A stretch of 20,423 nt of DNA, from NCBI RefSeq assembly GCF_030530635.1, contig NZ_JAUMUL010000063.1, forward strand, positions 1 to 20,423, in the 5' to 3' direction. Each line of letters opens with the position of its first letter. The first letter of the stretch is position 1. The DNA is from Actinomyces sp. (GTDB lineage Bacteria; Actinomycetota; Actinomycetes; Actinomycetales; Actinomycetaceae). Positions 6,564 to 15,460 of this stretch are shown here, piece after piece. A model generated the notes under the pieces. It worked only from the letters and a program-made list of their open reading frames with translations. It ran no database searches and was not told the origin of the DNA. Made by a program: the position numbers and the translations under genes.

Positions 6564-6718
6564 TGTATGGATGGATCTGGCGTCACCTGCCGGGGCCTGT
6601 GTGGCTGCGCGCCATCGAGGCGCTGATCCTGGCTGCCGCCGTTGTCCTGTTCCTGTTCGAGGTGGTCTTCCCCTGGGCCAACGAGATGTGGAACTTGTCC
6701 GGTGAGGCCACCGTCTAA
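6563..6718 (+). CDS. Small single-helix membrane protein coupled to the sortase
   Basis: 51 aa from an ATG whose A is the last base of the sortase stop codon (6561-6565, TGATG), ending in TAA at 6716-6718. It has an aromatic basic start (MYGWIWRHLPGPVWLRAIEA), one hydrophobic helix (LILAAAVVLFLFEVVFPW) and a short polar tail. I do not recognise a named family. Translational coupling and the clean membrane topology support a real gene, perhaps a partner of the sortase or CrgA. A strong hairpin follows at once. Confidence 0.8.
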   Translation: MYGWIWRHLPGPVWLRAIEALILAAAVVLFLFEVVFPWANEMWNLSGEATV

Positions 6719-6735
6719 CACAGTCAGCGGCTAGC

Positions 6736-6775
6736 GCCCGGTTTCGCCCCCGCGGCTGCCGGGGCGAAACCGGGC
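6736..6775. terminator. Bidirectional terminator between convergent operons
   Basis: A perfect 15-bp stem: GCCCGGTTTCGCCCC (6736-6750) with GGGGCGAAACCGGGC (6761-6775), loop of 10 nt. It lies 17 nt after the small membrane protein and 22 nt after the pknB stop, so it can end both convergent units. Confidence 0.92.
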
Positions 6776-6797
6776 CGGGTTCCCCGACTGAGCGCCG

Positions 6798-8633
6798 TCA
6801 GTTCCCCTGGTTCTGGTTGTCGCCGTTCTGGATCGGCCCGAAGGTGTTCGACGGCGTCGACTGCTGCGTGGGCTGCTGTGTCGGCTCGGAGGTGGCAGGC
6901 GCCCGGTAGGTGTAGTGGGTGATGGTCAGTGTCACCGACTGGCCGGTGTTGATTGAGGCGCCGACGTTCGGGTCCACCGCGGTGACAATGTACTGGTCGT
7001 CAAGTTCCTGGTTGTCGGTGGTCTCCTCCACCGTGGAGCTGTTGTAGTTCAGGCCTGCCGCTGTGATCGCGGCCTGCGCCCGGTCCTGCGACAAACCGAC
7101 CACATCCGGCACGGTGGTCCTGCCGGAGGAGATCACCAGGGAGACCGATGAGCCGCGCTCTACCGCCGTACCCGCCACCGGGTCGGTGCGGATGACGGAT
7201 CCGGAGGCGACGGAGGCGGAGTCCTCGGTGGTGACGTCGCCGACGCTCAGGCCCGCCTCGGTGATCGCTTTGCGCGCGTCGGCCTGGGACTGCCCGGACA
7301 CGTCGGGCACATCCACCATGGCCGATCCGGAGGAGAAGTGCACGGTCACCGTCGAGCCCAGCATGACCGAGGTGCCCTCGCCGGGCTCGGTGGACACGGC
7401 CATACCGGCGTCTATCGTGTCGGAGTTGACGTCCTCGCCCTTCTCATAAACCAGACCCAGGTTCTCAATGGTTGACTGGGCATCGGATTCGCTCATACCT
7501 GACACGTTCGGCACGGCCACGGCCGTGGCGGACGGAGTCGGCGTGGGCCTGGGGCCGCTGAGGTTCCCGGAGGCGTATAGGCCCAGCAGCGTGCCCAGGG
7601 CGATCAGGGCGATGAGTATGAGCACCCACAGCCACCAGCGGCGGCGCGGTTCCTCTTCCTGGGTAGTCGTCTGCTCCTCCTCCGGAGAGGGGGCTGCTGC
7701 GGCGGACTCGCCCTCAGAGGCGAGCACGGTGGTCGCCGCCCAGGTGTCGGTGGCCGGAGCGGAGACATCCAGGCCGCGGGCCGCCGCCAGCAGATCGGCG
7801 CGCATGTGCGCGGCGTCCTGGTAGCGGTCGTCCCGGTTCTTCGCCAGTGCCTTGAGGACCACTCGGTCCAGGGAATCGGGGATGTCCGCGGCGATCGACG
7901 ACGGCGGTCGCGGGATCTCCCGCACGTGCTGGTAGGCGATCGCCACCGCCGAGTCGCCGGTGAAGGGGGGCTGACCGGTCAGCAACTCATACAGCAGGCA
8001 GCCGGTCGAGTACAGGTCGCTGCGGGCGTCGACCACTTCGCCGCGCGCCTGCTCCGGGGACAGGTACTGGGCGGTGCCGACGACGGCGTGCGTCTGGGTG
8101 ACGGTGGCGGCGGAGTCCTCCACCGCGCGGGCGATGCCGAAGTCCATGACCTTCACGGCCCCGGCCTGAGTAAGCATGATGTTGCCGGGCTTGATGTCGC
8201 GGTGCACGATGCCGGCGCGGTGAGAGTACTCCAGGGCGTCCAGCACACCCGTGGTGATCTCTACCGCCTCGGCGATGGGGACGGCCTCCCCCTCCCCGAG
8301 CAGTTCGCGCACCGTATGCCCCTCGACATACTCCATGACGATGAAGGGGACCGCTCGGCGGGTTCCGTCCGGTTGGATCAGCTCCTCCTCGCCGGAGTCG
8401 TACACGGCCACGATCGTGGGGTGGTTCAAAGCGGCCGCCGACGTCGCCTCCCGGCGGAAGCGGGCCTGGAAGGTGGGATCGCCGGCGATGTCCGAGCGCA
8501 GTAGTTTGATGGCGACGATCCGGCTCAGGCGCGTGTCATAACCGAGGTGGACCTCGGCCATTCCGCCGCGGCCGATGAGCTCGCGGAGCTCATAGCGGCC
8601 GGCGAGCATGTGCTGAGGGGACTGAGTCGTCAC
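6798..8633 (-). CDS. pknB: Membrane Ser/Thr protein kinase with PASTA repeats (PknB)
   Basis: 611 aa. The kinase domain (about 14-280) has the glycine loop IGRGGMAEVHLG (20-31), lysine K43, HRD 144-146, DFG 164-166 and an activation loop TVTQTHAVVGTAQYLSPEQA (177-196) nearly identical to mycobacterial PknB with its two phosphorylated threonines. An acidic linker and RRRWW precede one membrane helix (about 333-353). Outside lie three PASTA repeats (about 371-435, 438-503, 506-572), which bind muropeptides or lipid II, then a Gln/Asn/Thr tail. M. tuberculosis PknB has four PASTA repeats, so this sensor is shorter. The GTG start has GAAGGAGG upstream and overlaps the pknA stop by 4 bp. Last gene of the operon; regulates cell growth and wall synthesis. 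Confidence 0.97.
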   Translation of the reverse strand: MTTQSPQHMLAGRYELRELIGRGGMAEVHLGYDTRLSRIVAIKLLRSDIAGDPTFQARFRREATSAAALNHPTIVAVYDSGEEELIQPDGTRRAVPFIVMEYVEGHTVRELLGEGEAVPIAEAVEITTGVLDALEYSHRAGIVHRDIKPGNIMLTQAGAVKVMDFGIARAVEDSAATVTQTHAVVGTAQYLSPEQARGEVVDARSDLYSTGCLLYELLTGQPPFTGDSAVAIAYQHVREIPRPPSSIAADIPDSLDRVVLKALAKNRDDRYQDAAHMRADLLAAARGLDVSAPATDTWAATTVLASEGESAAAAPSPEEEQTTTQEEEPRRRWWLWVLILIALIALGTLLGLYASGNLSGPRPTPTPSATAVAVPNVSGMSESDAQSTIENLGLVYEKGEDVNSDTIDAGMAVSTEPGEGTSVMLGSTVTVHFSSGSAMVDVPDVSGQSQADARKAITEAGLSVGDVTTEDSASVASGSVIRTDPVAGTAVERGSSVSLVISSGRTTVPDVVGLSQDRAQAAITAAGLNYNSSTVEETTDNQELDDQYIVTAVDPNVGASINTGQSVTLTITHYTYRAPATSEPTQQPTQQSTPSNTFGPIQNGDNQNQGN

Positions 8634-9853
8634 AGTGCCTCCTTCGAAGAGGTGGTGGACACGACCGCATGATCACGGGAGGCGCCCGGGTGCGCTGAAG
8701 TAAGGGTACCCGCCGCGATCAGCAGCATGAGCAGGATCAAGATGGTAATGACGATCCGGAGGGTTCCGGTCGGCAGGCCGAAGTGCTCGCGGCCGGAGGC
8801 ATGCCGGGTGGATGCCGAGGCCGGGCCGGCAAGGGCGAGGGCACCGGTGCCGCCTGCGGCCGCGATGGTGGAGGTGACCGCTGATGCCTCCGCCTGCCTG
8901 TGTGCGCTCCGCATATTCGACTCCGAACCCGGTCCGGCGGAGTCGGTCGACTGCGTCTCGGCGTGCGGCGCCCCGGCGGTGCGGCCGGTTGCGGTCCAGG
9001 TGGGTCGCTCATGCGGGTCCCAGGACTCGGCCGGCAGATTGACCACGATCCGGTCCAGGCGACGAGCCAGATCGCGTGCCGAGTGCGGGCGGTTTGTGGG
9101 CTTTTTGGCCAGCAACTCCATGACCACCTCGCGCACCTCGAGCGGCAGCTCGTCGGGCAGCGGGGGCACCGTCTGGTTGACGTGGGCGAAGGCGATGTCG
9201 ACCTGGGTGGAGCCGGTGAAGGGGCGGTGGCCGACCAGTGCCTCGTAGGCGATCACTCCGAGCGCATACAGGTCCCCCGACGGGGTGGCCACATTGCCCA
9301 TGGCCTGCTCCGGCGCAAGGTACTGGGCTGTGCCCATCACCATGCCGGTCGCCGTCATGGGGCGCTGGTTGACGCCCATGGAAATGCCGAAGTCGGTGAG
9401 TTTGGCCAGGCCTTCACGGTTGATGAGGATGTTGGAGGGCTTGACATCCCGGTGCACCACGCCGGAGTCGTGTACCACCTGCAGGGCGCGGGCTACCTGA
9501 GCCAGGATCGGCAGGATCTCATCCGGATCCATGGTGCCGCGCTCGGTCAGGATGTCTGACAGGGCACGTCCCTGGACGAGCTCCATGACGATCCAGCCCG
9601 AGCCGCGGCGCTCACCGGAGTCCAGGACGACGGCGAGGTTCGGGTGCCGCAGGCCGCGCGAGTTCGCCGCCTCGGCGCGCAGCCGCGACAGGAAGATCTC
9701 GTCCCCGGCTAATTCGGGGCGCAGTATCTTCACGGCCACGGCCCGGCCCGAACGCAGGTCGGTGGCGCGCCACACCTCGCCCATGCCTCCCAGGGCGATG
9801 CGTTCGACGAGCCGATAGCGACCCTGCAACTCAAGTCCGACCCTGGGTTTCAC
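8630..9853 (-). CDS. pknA: Membrane Ser/Thr protein kinase (PknA)
   Basis: 407 aa. The kinase domain (about 13-270) has GGMGEVW, K42, HRD 134-136 and DFG 154-156, with activation loop MTATGMVMGTAQYLAPEQAM. A long low-complexity linker (about 275-360, Thr/Ala/Ser/His-rich) leads to one membrane helix (TLRIVITILILLMLLIAAGT, about 364-383) and only about 24 external residues, so it has no PASTA sensor. In mycobacteria PknA acts with PknB on division and wall proteins. Both ends overlap neighbours by 4 bp (GTGA), and the start codon is GTG at 9853. Confidence 0.95.
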   Translation of the reverse strand: MKPRVGLELQGRYRLVERIALGGMGEVWRATDLRSGRAVAVKILRPELAGDEIFLSRLRAEAANSRGLRHPNLAVVLDSGERRGSGWIVMELVQGRALSDILTERGTMDPDEILPILAQVARALQVVHDSGVVHRDVKPSNILINREGLAKLTDFGISMGVNQRPMTATGMVMGTAQYLAPEQAMGNVATPSGDLYALGVIAYEALVGHRPFTGSTQVDIAFAHVNQTVPPLPDELPLEVREVVMELLAKKPTNRPHSARDLARRLDRIVVNLPAESWDPHERPTWTATGRTAGAPHAETQSTDSAGPGSESNMRSAHRQAEASAVTSTIAAAGGTGALALAGPASASTRHASGREHFGLPTGTLRIVITILILLMLLIAAGTLTSAHPGASRDHAVVSTTSSKEAL

Positions 9854-11343
9854 TGACCCACCGCCGCGTCGATCACGGAGGCGGCAATGGGGCCCGCGAC
9901 TGATCCGCCGGTTCCGGTGGTGGCGGTCTGCTCGCCGCCGTCGAGAACCACGGCGACAGCGATCGTGGGATCGGCGATGTCCGTGCCCGCGAAGCCGATG
10001 AACCAGGTGACCGGGCCACCGTCCTCCGAACCGGTCTCGGCGGTGCCGGTCTTACCGGCCACGGTCACGCCGGCCACCTGCGCGGCGGTGCCGGTGCCAT
10101 CGGTGACGGTGGCCTGCATCAGCTGCGAGAGGGATTGGGCGATGTCGGAGCTGATCGGGGTGCGGGCGACCCGGGGACTGGTGGTGGAGACGACCGACAG
10201 GTCCGAGTCGAGTGTCTGGGCGATCAGATACGGGGACATCTGCTTGCCGTCATTGGCGATCGTGGCGGCCACGGAGGCCATCATCAACGGCGTCGCCCGT
10301 ACGGAGGCCTGGCCGATGCCGGCCATGGCGGTCTGTGCTGCGGAGTCGTTGGCCGGGTAGGTGGACGGGGTGACCGTCAGGGGGATGTTCAGCTCCTCTC
10401 CGAAGCCCCAGTTGGCGGCTTCGGTGGCGAGTTCGTCATCGCCCACGTCGATGGCCAATTGGGCGAAGGGCGTGTTGCAGGACTCGGCGAAGGCGTAGGC
10501 AAGCGTGACTGTGCCGTTACCGCAGGATTCTCCGGCGTAGTTGGACAGAGCATGGTTGGTGCCCGGCAGGGTGAGCGTGTCCGGGGCGTTCATCTGGGTG
10601 TTCACGTTGGCGATGCCGGTGCGCAGGGCGGCCGCCGTGGTCAGGATCTTGAAGGTGGAGCCGGGCGGGTACAGGTCTCCGCCGATGGCCCTGTTGATCA
10701 GCGGCCGGGCGGTGTCGGCGTTGAGGGTGTCCCAGGCGGACTGGACGGCCTCGGCGTCGTGGGAGGCGAGCAGGTTGGGGTCGTAGGAGGGTGAGGAGAC
10801 CATCGCGAGGATCGCGCCCGTGGACGGGTCCAGGGCGACGACGCTGCCCTGGCGGCCGCCCAACGCGTCCCAGGCCGCCTGCTGCACCTGCGGGTCGATC
10901 GTCAACTTAATGGCGCCTCCCTGCTGGTTCTCACCGGTGATCAGCGATTTGATGCGGCTGGAGAACAGTGAGGGGTCTTCACCGTTGAGCACGGGGTTCG
11001 CGGCCCGCTCCAGGCCAGTCATGGAGGAGAAGGCGGTGGAGAAGTAGCCGGTCAGGGGGGCGTACAGCTGCCCGCCCGGGTAGGTGCGCTGGTAGGTGTA
11101 GGCGTCGTCGGAGGGCTCGGAATCGGCGATGACCGTGTCGCCGGCAAGGATTTGGCCGCGGTCGGTGCCGAATTGGGCGTAAACCATGCGGGAGTTACGC
11201 GCATCCGTGGTCAGCGTGCCCTGCCTGGAGGAGGACTCCCACAGGGCCGGACGGGCCAGGCCCTGAACGCTGGTCAGGGAGACCGCCAGGGCAAGGATCA
11301 TAACGAGCACTAGGACTGTGACCTGTCGGATCTGCCGGTTCAT
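9850..11343 (-). CDS. pbpA: Class B penicillin-binding protein (PbpA), peptidoglycan transpeptidase
   Basis: 497 aa. One N-terminal membrane helix (about 7-28), a dimerisation-type region, then a transpeptidase domain from about 160 with SxxK S229-TF-K232, SxN S288-C-N290 and KTG 431-433. The protein cross-links peptidoglycan outside the membrane and pairs with the SEDS polymerase encoded just before it. Length and domain order match mycobacterial PbpA. The ATG at 11343 overlaps the rodA stop (ATGA), and its own stop overlaps pknA. Confidence 0.96.
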   Translation of the reverse strand: MNRQIRQVTVLVLVMILALAVSLTSVQGLARPALWESSSRQGTLTTDARNSRMVYAQFGTDRGQILAGDTVIADSEPSDDAYTYQRTYPGGQLYAPLTGYFSTAFSSMTGLERAANPVLNGEDPSLFSSRIKSLITGENQQGGAIKLTIDPQVQQAAWDALGGRQGSVVALDPSTGAILAMVSSPSYDPNLLASHDAEAVQSAWDTLNADTARPLINRAIGGDLYPPGSTFKILTTAAALRTGIANVNTQMNAPDTLTLPGTNHALSNYAGESCGNGTVTLAYAFAESCNTPFAQLAIDVGDDELATEAANWGFGEELNIPLTVTPSTYPANDSAAQTAMAGIGQASVRATPLMMASVAATIANDGKQMSPYLIAQTLDSDLSVVSTTSPRVARTPISSDIAQSLSQLMQATVTDGTGTAAQVAGVTVAGKTGTAETGSEDGGPVTWFIGFAGTDIADPTIAVAVVLDGGEQTATTGTGGSVAGPIAASVIDAAVGQ

Positions 11344-12833
11344 ACACCGTCCTCCTGGCTTGCGGGCGGGCCGGGGGTGAAGGCGGGCGGGTCGGATGCG
11401 TCGTCGTCGGCGTCCTGCACCTGCTTGCGCAGGGAGGCGGGCAGGTCGGCGGTGTCGATTATGCGGGGGGCGGCCATGGCGGGGCGGCGGGCGGCGTTGG
11501 ACAGGTGCACCAGCAGGGCCAGGATGATCCAGTTGGCGATCAGGGAGGAGCCGCCGTAGGCCAGGAACGGTGTGGTCAGACCGGTCAATGGAATCAGCCG
11601 GGTGACCCCGCCGACCACGACGAACACCTGCAGGGCGATGGTGAATGACAGCGCGGTCGCCAGCAGCTTGCCGAATCCGTCCCGCAGGGCCAGGGCGGTG
11701 CGCAGCCCTCGCTGCACCAGTATCAGGTAGAGCATGAGGATGGCGAGTGTGCCCGTCAGGCCCAGTTCCTCACCGAGCGAGGCGAAGATGAAGTCGGAGT
11801 TGGCGAAGGTGGTCAGATTAGGGTAGCCCTCGCCCCAACCCGTTCCCATCAGCCCGCCGTAGGCCATGCCGAACAGTCCGGTCACCAGCTGCCAGGAGCC
11901 GCCCAGCATCTCGTAGACCTCGGGATCCATGGCATCCAGCCAGGCCGTAATGCGCTGTTGCACGTGGGACAGATGGGTGGCGGCGAACCACACGGCCGGC
12001 AGGAACAGTACTGCGCCGATCACCAGCCAACTGGGCCGGTCGGTGGCCACGTACAGCGTGACGATGAACAGGCCGAACAGCAGTACTGAGGAGCCCAGGT
12101 CGCGTTGGAGCACGAGCACCACGATGCTCACGCCCCACACCACCAGCAGGGGCGCCAAGTGCCGGGCGCGCGGCAGGTTCATCCCCAGCACCCGTCTGCC
12201 CGCCAGGGCCAGGTTGTCCCGGTTGGACACCAGGTAGGAGGCGAAGAAGACCGCCAGCGCCACCTTGGTCAGCTCTGCCGGCTGGAATGACATCGGTCCC
12301 AGGCGGATCCAGATGCGAGCACCGTTGACCTCCCGGCCCAGCCCGGGCAAGAACGGCAGCACCAGGAAGGCCAGGCCGCCCCACATGGCCCAGTTGTCCC
12401 AGCGGCGCAGCAGGCGGTAGTCGCGCATCAGCAGCACCAGGCAGAAAAGGATCACCCCCAGTGCCGTCCAGACCGCCTGCTTCAGGCCGTAGTCATGTAC
12501 TTGCCCGATCCGTTCGTAGGACATGTCCAATCGGTGGATCATGGCCAGTCCAATGCCGTTGAGCGCCACCGCCGTCGGCAGCAGTACCGGGTCGGCCCAC
12601 GGGGCGGTGCGCCGCACCCACAGATGCACGACCACGCATACCAGTATCAGGGCGGCGGTGAGTTGGAGGGAGCGGGCCGGTGAGGAACCGGTGCGGTTGA
12701 TGGCGGTCAGCACGAAGGCTGCCAGGCCGATGACCAGGGCGATCACGAGCAGACCGGCCTCGGCCCAACGGCCCGTGCGGCGGGATGACACCGAGGCCGA
12801 GACCGCCGCGGGACGAGAGGCGGGGGAGGTCAT
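11340..12833 (-). CDS. rodA: SEDS-family peptidoglycan glycosyltransferase (RodA/FtsW)
   Basis: 497 aa from ATG 12833, which overlaps the pstP stop by 4 bp; the longer open frame upstream lies antisense-like inside pstP and is rejected. About ten to twelve membrane helices. SEDS motifs: GREVNGARIWIRLGPMSFQP, QPAELTK, LQRDLGSS, GEELGLTG and the C-terminal TRLIPLTGLTTPFLAYGGSS. SEDS proteins polymerise lipid II into glycan strands and need a class B PBP partner, here PbpA. A Pro/Asp/Ala-rich cytoplasmic tail of about 35 residues ends the protein. Placed with the kinases, so RodA-type elongation or polar growth is the likely role. Confidence 0.95.
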   Translation of the reverse strand: MTSPASRPAAVSASVSSRRTGRWAEAGLLVIALVIGLAAFVLTAINRTGSSPARSLQLTAALILVCVVVHLWVRRTAPWADPVLLPTAVALNGIGLAMIHRLDMSYERIGQVHDYGLKQAVWTALGVILFCLVLLMRDYRLLRRWDNWAMWGGLAFLVLPFLPGLGREVNGARIWIRLGPMSFQPAELTKVALAVFFASYLVSNRDNLALAGRRVLGMNLPRARHLAPLLVVWGVSIVVLVLQRDLGSSVLLFGLFIVTLYVATDRPSWLVIGAVLFLPAVWFAATHLSHVQQRITAWLDAMDPEVYEMLGGSWQLVTGLFGMAYGGLMGTGWGEGYPNLTTFANSDFIFASLGEELGLTGTLAILMLYLILVQRGLRTALALRDGFGKLLATALSFTIALQVFVVVGGVTRLIPLTGLTTPFLAYGGSSLIANWIILALLVHLSNAARRPAMAAPRIIDTADLPASLRKQVQDADDDASDPPAFTPGPPASQEDGV

Positions 12834-14272
12834 GCCGTCGACTCCCGTTGCCCGGGGGACGCCGTTTCCAGGGCGCGGGTGGATGAGGACCGGTTGCCGG
12901 TGGTTGAGGGGGTGGGTGCGGGTGTCGTGGGGGCCGGCGTCGGGGTGGCGGAAGGGGTGGGGGTGGCGGTGTCCTCCGGGTCCGCCACCAGGTTGTCCAT
13001 CACCGTGGTGTTCACGTACTCGCGGGCGGCGGCCAGGGAGGGCTGTTGCACCGTCCGTTCCAACTTGCTGAGGATCTGCTCGTTCAGGTCTGTGACCGTG
13101 GGGCTGTTGTAGGTCTGCACCACATGGCTGAGCGGCATCGGGCCGAGGGACTGCGGGATGCCCTGGTAGATGACCACTTTGCCGTCGAGGGTGGTGACGT
13201 AGTACTGGGACTGCGTCCACTGGTAGCCCAGCACGCTCGCCCCCAGCAGGGCCAGTACCAGGATCAGGGAGGCGATGGTCGAGCGCAGTCGGCGGTGTCG
13301 ACGCCTGGCGAACTGGGTGCGTGCCTGGGCGGCGACGGCATCCTCCTCGGTGGTGTCGGTGGGGGCGGGGTCTGAGTCCAGGCGCGCCACCAGGGCGGCG
13401 GCCTTGGCGGCCGGGGTGGTCGCCTCCATGGGCTCGGCCGGGTCAGGTGAGACGGGCGACCGCTCACCCGTGGCGGCCTGCCGCAGGCGGGCGCGCCGGT
13501 TGGCGGCGGAGCCGACTATCTGTGTGTCGGTCTGCGGTTGGGTGTCGTCCTCGACGACGTCGAAGACCACCACCGTGACGTTGTCGGGGCCGCCGGCGCG
13601 CAGTGCCAAGTCGATGAGCTGGTCGCACACCTGGCCGGGATCCTCGACGGTGTCCAGCACTTCGCCGATCGTCTCGGCGGAGACCGGGCCGCTGAGGCCG
13701 TCGGAGCACAGCAGCCAGCGGTCGCCGGGCACCGCCTCGCGGATGGACTCGTCCAGTTGGACGTCGCCCTCGGCGTCCCCGAGTACGCGCAGCAGCACGG
13801 AGCGTTGCGGGTGGCGGCGGGCCTGCTCGCGCGTGAGCCGACCGGTTTCCACCAGGTACTCCACGAAGGTGTGGTCGGTGGTGACCTGGGTGAGTTCGCC
13901 GTCGCGCAGAAGGTAGGCGCGGGAGTCGCCCACATGCACCATGGCGAGCTTGTTGCCGCTGCGCATGACCGCGATGCAAGTGGTGCCCAGGCCGGCCAGG
14001 TCGGGGTTTTCACCGGACAGGGTGACCAGGTCGGTATGCGACTCCTGTACGGCGTCGCGCAGCAGATCGAGCAGTTCACCGGCCTGGTGGGAGTCGGCGT
14101 CCAACGGCACCAGGTGCTCGATGGCGACGGCCGAGGCGATGTCTCCGCCGGCGGGTCCGCCCATGCCGTCGCACAGCAGCATCAGGTGCGGGCCGGCGTA
14201 GCCGGAGTCCTGGTTGGAGGCGCGCACCAGTCCGACGTCACTCCTGGCCGCGTAGCGCAGGGAGATGGTCAT
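12830..14272 (-). CDS. pstP: PP2C-family Ser/Thr phosphatase (PstP)
   Basis: 480 aa. The PP2C catalytic domain (about 5-240) has the metal-binding motifs RASNQDS (18-24), LLCDGMGG (32-39), HVGDSRAYLLRDG, LLCSDGLSG and GGPDNVTVVV. A disordered linker (about 245-325) leads to one membrane helix (TIASLILVLALLGASVLGYQ) and an external domain of about 100 residues ending in a Thr/Pro-rich tail. It reverses PknA/PknB phosphorylation. ATG 14272 overlaps the fhaB stop; GGAG lies upstream. The architecture equals mycobacterial PstP. Confidence 0.96.
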   Translation of the reverse strand: MTISLRYAARSDVGLVRASNQDSGYAGPHLMLLCDGMGGPAGGDIASAVAIEHLVPLDADSHQAGELLDLLRDAVQESHTDLVTLSGENPDLAGLGTTCIAVMRSGNKLAMVHVGDSRAYLLRDGELTQVTTDHTFVEYLVETGRLTREQARRHPQRSVLLRVLGDAEGDVQLDESIREAVPGDRWLLCSDGLSGPVSAETIGEVLDTVEDPGQVCDQLIDLALRAGGPDNVTVVVFDVVEDDTQPQTDTQIVGSAANRRARLRQAATGERSPVSPDPAEPMEATTPAAKAAALVARLDSDPAPTDTTEEDAVAAQARTQFARRRHRRLRSTIASLILVLALLGASVLGYQWTQSQYYVTTLDGKVVIYQGIPQSLGPMPLSHVVQTYNSPTVTDLNEQILSKLERTVQQPSLAAAREYVNTTVMDNLVADPEDTATPTPSATPTPAPTTPAPTPSTTGNRSSSTRALETASPGQRESTA

Positions 14273-14730
14273 GGGCGCAGCTCCAAGGTGGTTTGGCCGA
14301 TGCGGACCGGCACGCCGACGGGAAGTTCAACGGCACCGTACACGGGTCGCCCGGCCAAGGTCGTGCCATTGGTGGATGACAGATCCTCCAGCCACCAGGA
14401 GCCGTCCTTCGGGAACACGCGGGCGTGCCGGGAGGAGGCGTAGGAGTCGTTGAGCACCAGGGTGCAGTTCTGATCGCGGCCGATCGTGATTGAAGTGGGA
14501 GTCAACGGCACCATGGAGCCGGCCAGCGGACCCTCGGTGATGATCAGGCGGGTGGGGCCCCGGTTGCGTCCGGCCGGAATGGTGCCGGAGTCGCGGGCGG
14601 AACGTCGACGTGTCGGCGTGGCGGAGACGTCGACGACGTCGCGGCGCAGTGTGCGTACGACGAAGAACACGAATACCCACAGCAAGACCAGGAACCCCAG
14701 TCGGGCGATGGTGAATGCGAGCTGGCTCAC
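14269..14730 (-). CDS. fhaB: Membrane-anchored FHA-domain protein (FhaB/FipA)
   Basis: 153 aa from GTG 14730. The N-terminal helix LGFLVLLWVFVFFVVRTLRR anchors it; a basic linker follows; the FHA domain (about 60-153) shows TIGRDQNC, SSRHARVF and LSSTNGT, the residues that hold phospho-threonine. In mycobacteria FhaB (FipA) is a target of PknA/PknB and links to FtsZ and FtsQ. It overlaps fhaA and pstP by 4 bp each. Confidence 0.95.
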   Translation of the reverse strand: MSQLAFTIARLGFLVLLWVFVFFVVRTLRRDVVDVSATPTRRRSARDSGTIPAGRNRGPTRLIITEGPLAGSMVPLTPTSITIGRDQNCTLVLNDSYASSRHARVFPKDGSWWLEDLSSTNGTTLAGRPVYGAVELPVGVPVRIGQTTLELRP

Positions 14731-15434
14731 CCGTTGGCCCCTGCGCCCTGCGTGCCATCCCAGAACATGATCCGGGTGCGTCCGATGGTGAGCGTGTTGC
14801 CGTCAAGAAGGGTAGCGGCGTCGACCCGGTGGCCCTCCACGAAGGTGCCGTTGGTGGAGCCCAGATCGGTGGCGATCGCGTGCCCCTGTGTGAGGCGGAT
14901 CTCCAGGTGGCGGCGGGAGACGCCGGAGTCATCCACGATGATGTCCGCCTCGGAGCCGCGACCGATGATGGTGAGCGGACCGGTGAGCAGGTAGCGCTGC
15001 CCGTCGATGTCCAGGATCGGGTGCGCGGGCGAGGCGGTGGCGGCGGCAGCCGGAGCCGCGGCGCCACGGCGCGTGGAGGAGTCGATCTCGATGGTGGGGG
15101 GCGTCAGGGAGTCGTCGGGAATGAAGGAGACTTCCACCGGGCCGACAAAGGAGTAGCCCTGTTCTCCGGCGTGGTTGGTGGCGACCTCCTCCATCTGCCT
15201 GACCATTTCATCCAAGCCCCAGGTGTTCAGGTGCTCGACATCGCTGGGAGACAGGTGGATCCGGAAGACGTTGGGCACCACGGAGCGGTCGCGTGCGAAG
15301 GAGGCGGCGCGCTTGTCCATCGTCTCGCGCAGCTTCGAGGCGATCTCGATGGGCTCTACGTCGTCGGAGAACCGGGACATGGCCCGATTGGCGACGCTGC
15401 CGACGCCTTTCTCGAACTTGTCCAGGAGACCCAT
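14727..15434 (-). CDS. fhaA: FHA-domain protein with DUF3662 (FhaA)
   Basis: 235 aa. The N-terminal DUF3662 domain (about 1-115) begins MGLLDKFEKGVGSVANRAMS and includes VPNVFRIHLS. A short Ala-rich linker follows, and an FHA domain (about 140-230) has IIGRGSEADI, VSRRHLEI and LGSTNGT. It is shorter than mycobacterial FhaA, whose linker is very long. FhaA binds phosphorylated partners such as the MviN pseudokinase domain and tunes peptidoglycan synthesis. First gene of the operon; ATG 15434 follows GGGAGG. Confidence 0.94.
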   Translation of the reverse strand: MGLLDKFEKGVGSVANRAMSRFSDDVEPIEIASKLRETMDKRAASFARDRSVVPNVFRIHLSPSDVEHLNTWGLDEMVRQMEEVATNHAGEQGYSFVGPVEVSFIPDDSLTPPTIEIDSSTRRGAAAPAAAATASPAHPILDIDGQRYLLTGPLTIIGRGSEADIIVDDSGVSRRHLEIRLTQGHAIATDLGSTNGTFVEGHRVDAATLLDGNTLTIGRTRIMFWDGTQGAGANG

Positions 15435-15460
15435 GGACTACCTCCCCAGTGTGTTTTGAG

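Noticed and set aside
8900..9559. Long plus-strand frames opposite pknA and pknB
   Set aside because: Antisense shadows caused by high third-position GC; the sense frames have complete kinase motifs.
11340..13220. 626-aa form of RodA
   Set aside because: The first 129 residues lie within pstP in another frame and are Pro/His/Gly-rich; the ATG at 12833 with the ATGA overlap is the natural start.
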